In this document: piece after piece, positions 56,476-64,000 of the stretch
Numbering within the stretch: position 1 is the first letter of the stretch
How the letters are laid out: each line of letters begins with the position of its first letter
Origin: Diphasiastrum complanatum
Taxonomy: Eukaryota > Streptophyta > Lycopodiopsida > Lycopodiales > Lycopodiaceae
DNA: 64,000 nt
Assembly: GCA_029204225.1 (NCBI GenBank)
Contig: CM055110.1
Span: 45,284,267-45,348,266 of the forward strand
Direction of reading: 5' to 3'
Notes under the pieces: generated by a model
Told to the model about the DNA's origin: nothing
Databases searched by the model: none
What the model saw: the letters and a program-made list of their open reading frames with translations, nothing else
Made by a program: the position numbers and the translations under genes

Positions 56476-57933
56476 TTCGCATGGTATTGATTCTTAACTT
56501 TACAATCAACCATGAAGTGGCTAGTTTCACCACAAATAAAATAGCTCCCGTTTGCACAAGCAAGAGTCGTCACTTGGATAAGGTTGAGAACTAGCAGATG
56601 AGAGTGTTGTATTGTGATTGTATGTTGATCATAGGAGTTATTGACAAGATGTGTTTGTGCATATTCTCGAGGATGTCTATGTTTTTGTGCTCCTTGATCA
56701 GGGTGTCCCCTTGGAGGTGGACCTAACAGTGCCAGCTGTTGTTGAGGTTCATGTCTAGACTGTCTGGGCAACTCTTGTATATGAACTTGGTTGTTTCATG
56801 GTGGGTAGTGCTGGTGTTGGTTCTGTGAAACAAACGGTTGTTGAGGAGGTTGATAATGGCCCCCTGATTGGTTGTGAGGCTGGTTCCTCGAGTTATAATA
56901 ACAATAGAGTGAGGTATGTCCCATAAAGTCGCAGATGTCGCATTTGATCAATGAAGTATCAAGGACTGGTTGGTATGATGGACACTCATTGTCAGTGTGT
57001 GGTGACTGACCTGACATCGAGTTCTAGATAGATTTCAGAGTATTTTGAACCTCTTTTGTGAGTTTCTCCATTTGTTGTTGGTGTTGTTGGTTAAGTAGCT
57101 CCATTTGTGTTTTCCATAATTGTTCTCGTGTTTTCTCATTTGGTCGAGCTTCTTGGACAACGCGATGTGCTCTCCGTTCACGTGGCTCATCGACATTTGA
57201 TCCCTCGTCTTCTTCTCGAATGGCATCAGACATGGCTTGTTTCAATGATGTGTATTCATCATTGGAGCGAAGTTCACGTCGAGTCCAATGAGGAACCAAA
57301 TGATGAGCATAGATTCAGTTGGTTGTTTCTGTACCTAACTTTTTAATCTTTTAAATCTTTCTATGTAGTCACGTACTTTCTCATCTTTTGTCGTTTTAAT
57401 GTTACTCAACTTGACAAAAGGACTTTCGATCAAACGAAATGGCTTGAATCGTTTGATGAATGTTTCCTTCAAGAGTGACCAGTCCATTTATCTTCATGAT
57501 CAAGGTTAAAAACCCATTCTCATACTCGATCGATCATGGTCATCGAGAAGAGTTGAACCATGGCATCCGATGATGTCTCACCATAGACATCACATGCATT
57601 CTCAAAGATTTGAAGAAATCTTTGAGGGTCAGTGTTGCCATCGTACTTAGGTAAATCTAACTTGGGAGTACGTTTTTCAGTACGCGGAATATTATTTGCA
57701 AAAGCGCCATTTAAGTGAGCTCGTGCATGTGATGATTCGGCAACATGAAAGTGTGGGCGATCGTATGGAGCTTCAAAATGCATGGGTTCCCATCTGTCAA
57801 ATGGGTTGGTTGAGGGCTCCTAGACTTGGGACTTCATCCTAGAATATCTATTGAATCGAGCCTGCTTGGTAGATGGAGAGACTATCTCTGGTGGATAGTC
57901 CTTTGTGGAATTCGGATCGTAAGGACGATCCAT
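56476..57933 (-). pseudogene. gag: Element H gag
   Basis: The ATG at 57,933 opens MDRPYDPNSTKDYPPE. After one TAG it reads TPKLDLPKYDGNTDPQRFLQ and FSMTMIDRV, the gypsy capsid pattern, with a TGA where Trp is expected (RV-W-EWVF). A shifted frame follows (57,299-57,024: RRELRSNDEYTSLKQAM, Glu/Gln-rich coiled coil). Then come two CCHC knuckles: CDICDFMGHTSLYC, and one with its first Cys changed to Tyr (YFICGETSHFMVDC). Confidence 0.8.
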
Positions 57934-58229
57934 AGCAACTCTAGAGTACCAAAAGATTGAGTATATAGGTCATGGACTCTTGTGTAACTTTGGATTTTTT
58001 GTTTTTTTTTTGTTTTTTTTTTTAAGGATATTAGACAGAGTCTAATATTGTGGGGTGTCCAAATGGCACAGTGTTTGAGGTCCGGGTTTAGCAAGAAACT
58101 GGTGTGAGAACTGTGATAATTGGCCAATATTGGAACCTAGTCAAATAATAGAGTTGAGTTTGTTGTGATATTGACTAGGTCGATATTGTAAATTCAAACA
58201 CTTGGTTGAAAATTGATAGAAAACACGCA

Positions 58230-58990
58230 GTTGAGAGCTGAAGGAATGCCTTCGGTTGAGATGGAACAAAAGTCACTGGTCGAGATTTGACAGAAGTCTC
58301 GGTCAAGATTTGACTGGAAGTCCTCGGTCGAGATTTGACAAAAGTCACCGGTCGAGATTTGATTGGAAGTCCTCGGTCGAGATCAGAGCAAACGTCCTCG
58401 ATTGAGATTTAGAAAGAATACGCTCGGTTGAGATGTGAACGGAATGCACTCGGTTGAGATATGAACAAATGTCTCGGTTGAGATTTAGAAGGAATGCGCT
58501 CGGTTGAGATGTGAACGGAATGCACTCGATTGTGATCTAAACAAATGTCTCGGTTGAGATATGAATGGAAAGCCCTCGGTCGAGATATGAATGGAATGCC
58601 CTTAGTCGAGATTTGACAAAAGTCTTCGGTCGAGATCAGACTGAAAACACTTGGTTGAGATTGGACTGAGATTCCTCGGTCAAGATGTCAACTAAGTGAA
58701 TCGGTCGTGGTGTCAACTAAATGACTCGGTCGAGGTGTCAATGAAATGACTCGGTCGAGGTGTCAGTGAAATGCTCGGTTGGGATCTGATCGATAAGTGT
58801 CAGTTGAGATTTCAAACTCAGAATGTGGTGAGAGATTTCTTATAGGGCCTCGGTCGAGAGTTGTCGTGGTGTTTCAATGGTGAACAAAACTAGGTCAGAC
58901 GTGAGTCGTGGAGCTCGGCCAAGTAAGGAGCATGAAGCCTCGGTTGAGAACAGATCTGTACATCGGTCGAAACCAAGGTGACGAGGTCCG
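58230..58990 (-). repeat. Tandem repeat array of element H, leader side
   Basis: About thirty degenerate units built on CTCGGTCGAGATTTGA and CTCGGTTGAGATGTGAA, period about 24-30 bp. It lies in the untranslated leader between primer site and gag. The GGT(C/T)GAGAT core is the same as in the array at 51,840-53,130. Confidence 0.88.
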
Positions 58991-59091
58991 TGAAGATTCA
59001 TGTGTGAGACTTTAGAAAGATTGTTTGGTAGCACAGATTGGAATGGTGTTATGATGATAAATGTCTATGTAGTGGTGGTAAAGGTGCCAAA

Positions 59092-60275
59092 TGTTCACAG
59101 ATTCCAGCCAGAATCCGTGAACAGGTTATATCTCTTTACTTTATCCCTTCTTCGTTGGTGGTTTTAGCTCTGAAATCGAGAGTTTCTTCCCGTTTCCAAG
59201 ACTTAGTTCTTTAGTTGGATTCACTTGTTTAGAACTGTTTCCAGGCAGATTATTTGTTAGTTCAACGTTTGTATTCCCATCTTGTTAGTGGGATGAAACC
59301 GTCTCGTCAAATCTAGCTACATGCATTTACAAGCCATGCAACCAAACCTTGCTCAAGCGTAGATTAACATTCTGAAACAGAGAGCCATCTACAGATCTAT
59401 CTACCAAACTATTATGAAAAATCAGGAAGCATAGAAACAACAAGATTAAACTACAAAACAAGAAATAAGAATCAAGAAACTAACTACCTACAGCATATTA
59501 ACATCCCAATGATCAAGAAACACCCATTTCTTGATGCTTAATCAAGAAACACCCATTTCTTGATGCTTGGAATGCCCAAGAACAATGAAGGACAAGATTG
59601 TTGATGAATAAGACAGATCTAAACCACAATCTCGGCCTATATAGTTTACTTGCATGCTGAAATTACATAAACAAGAAAACAAGAAAGCTAGTCCACATCT
59701 ACATTCCACAATGCAAGAGAGAAAGCAAGAAATCTAATTAAGCCACAACCACAACAAGAATCAAAGTATGTTCATAGGAATTCCACTCAAGATAATAACC
59801 ATGAACAAGGAGCTTCTCAATTGTCAAACTCGTGGAACGTCTTCTTTATTCAAGCAAGAGAAATGACAATACAATCAAAAGCTCCCTCACAAGAGAGAGG
59901 GGCCCTTAAATAAACAAGAGGGCTGCCCATGTGGAGCCTAAGTGGCAATTCCACTAATTTAGAAATTACATGTGGAAATAGCCCTTCCACTAGAGGTCAC
60001 CATCAAAAGGTGGCTCACTCTAATTTATTTAAGAGGGGTAGTCTACAATTGCCTAGGAATATTACTAGCTCCTACGTGGTCGTTCCTTCTCTGGGATTCA
60101 CCATGTAGGCTCACATAGAAATCGTGTGTCATCCTAGCTAGTAATCCTCGGCTCTCATGTTCGGCTCTCAGCTTCTTCTGCTCTCCTCCCTCTGAGTCCT
60201 CCTTGGTCTTGGGTGAGAGATGCTCTGTGTTTTAGCTTGGCTCGGTACTGGAGGATTTCCTAGAATCTGCTAACA
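59092..60275 (-). repeat. 5' LTR of element H
   Basis: About 1,184 bp, ending CTAACA at 60,275. It contains a 28-bp tandem duplication near 59,520-59,570 and an 82-bp stretch near 59,752-59,835 absent from the other LTR. A TTTGGCACC-type primer site lies just inside, on the minus strand at about 59,083-59,091, a decayed form of the gypsy TGGCGCC type. Confidence 0.9.
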
Positions 60276-60280
60276 TAAGC

Positions 60281-64000
<3,720 letters not shown>

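Larger units (their letters stand above)
48105..60280 (-). mobile_element. Ty3/gypsy (Tat-like) element H, full length between LTRs, non-autonomous
   Basis: LTRs at 48,110-49,186 and 59,092-60,275 (TGTTCA...CTAACA) are flanked by identical 5-bp duplications TAAGC at 48,105-48,109 and 60,276-60,280, so insertion and both ends are intact. On the minus strand, from right: LTR, primer site, tandem array, gag with zinc knuckles, protease, RT first half, tandem array, additional ORF region, polypurine tract, LTR. RT catalytic box, RNase H and integrase are absent. A DNA foldback element is inserted in pol (54,429-55,215). Confidence 0.9.

Overview
The window is a repeat-dominated piece of nuclear DNA from a land plant. 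The evidence is several Ty1/copia elements with primer sites matching plant initiator tRNA-Met, a large Tat-like Ty3/gypsy element, spliceosomal GT-AG introns of roughly 80-110 bp in the non-retroelement genes, long AT-rich spacers and microsatellites. I cannot name the species. No bacterial or organellar gene, rRNA, tRNA or CRISPR array is visible.

Layout. 1-12,100: a cluster of broken copia elements: A (+), B and a second copy B' (+), and C (-). 12,100-17,500: AT-rich sequence with nothing I can assign. 17,500-22,957: deletion derivative D (+), a tandem LTR, and element E (-), truncated in its integrase C-terminus. 22,958-30,471: the most interesting segment, a multi-gene DNA transposon here called T. 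It carries a 5'-truncated transposase-like gene (+), a small acidic gene (-), an intact 249-codon gene for a divergent histone H3/CENP-A-like protein (+), and a five-exon Ulp1/C48-type cysteine protease gene (-). It stops at a recognisable terminus at 30,471. 30,472-37,170: an LTR fragment, a minisatellite, fragments of a second T copy (protease exons at 32,534-33,058, transposase N-terminus at 35,330-35,612), a gypsy pol fragment and a three-copy dispersed repeat. 37,332-40,238: a probable host gene in four exons coding for a small coiled-coil protein. 41,070-48,100: more copia pieces, F (+), G1 (-) and G2 (-). 48,105-60,280: gypsy element H (-), with two roughly 1.1 kb LTRs and a perfect 5-bp target duplication (TAAGC). 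It has lost the second half of pol and carries an extra ORF region and two 25-bp-type tandem arrays. A foldback element sits inside its pol, and one end of that element matches the T terminus. 60,281-64,000: AT-rich spacer with a 118-bp (TC)n tract.

How it fits together. Almost everything is mobile DNA in stages of decay. Elements C and E keep one uninterrupted reading frame broken almost only by stops explainable as C-to-T changes, the expected mark of methylated silenced copies. A, B, D and F carry indels. Against this background the histone-like ORF is open from end to end. A transposon encoding its own H3/CENP-A-like histone next to a SUMO-protease-like enzyme is, as far as I know, not a standard transposon gene set. 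It is my main candidate for an undescribed system. The histone and protease assignments rest on motifs read directly. The transposase assignment and the idea that the genes work together are inference.
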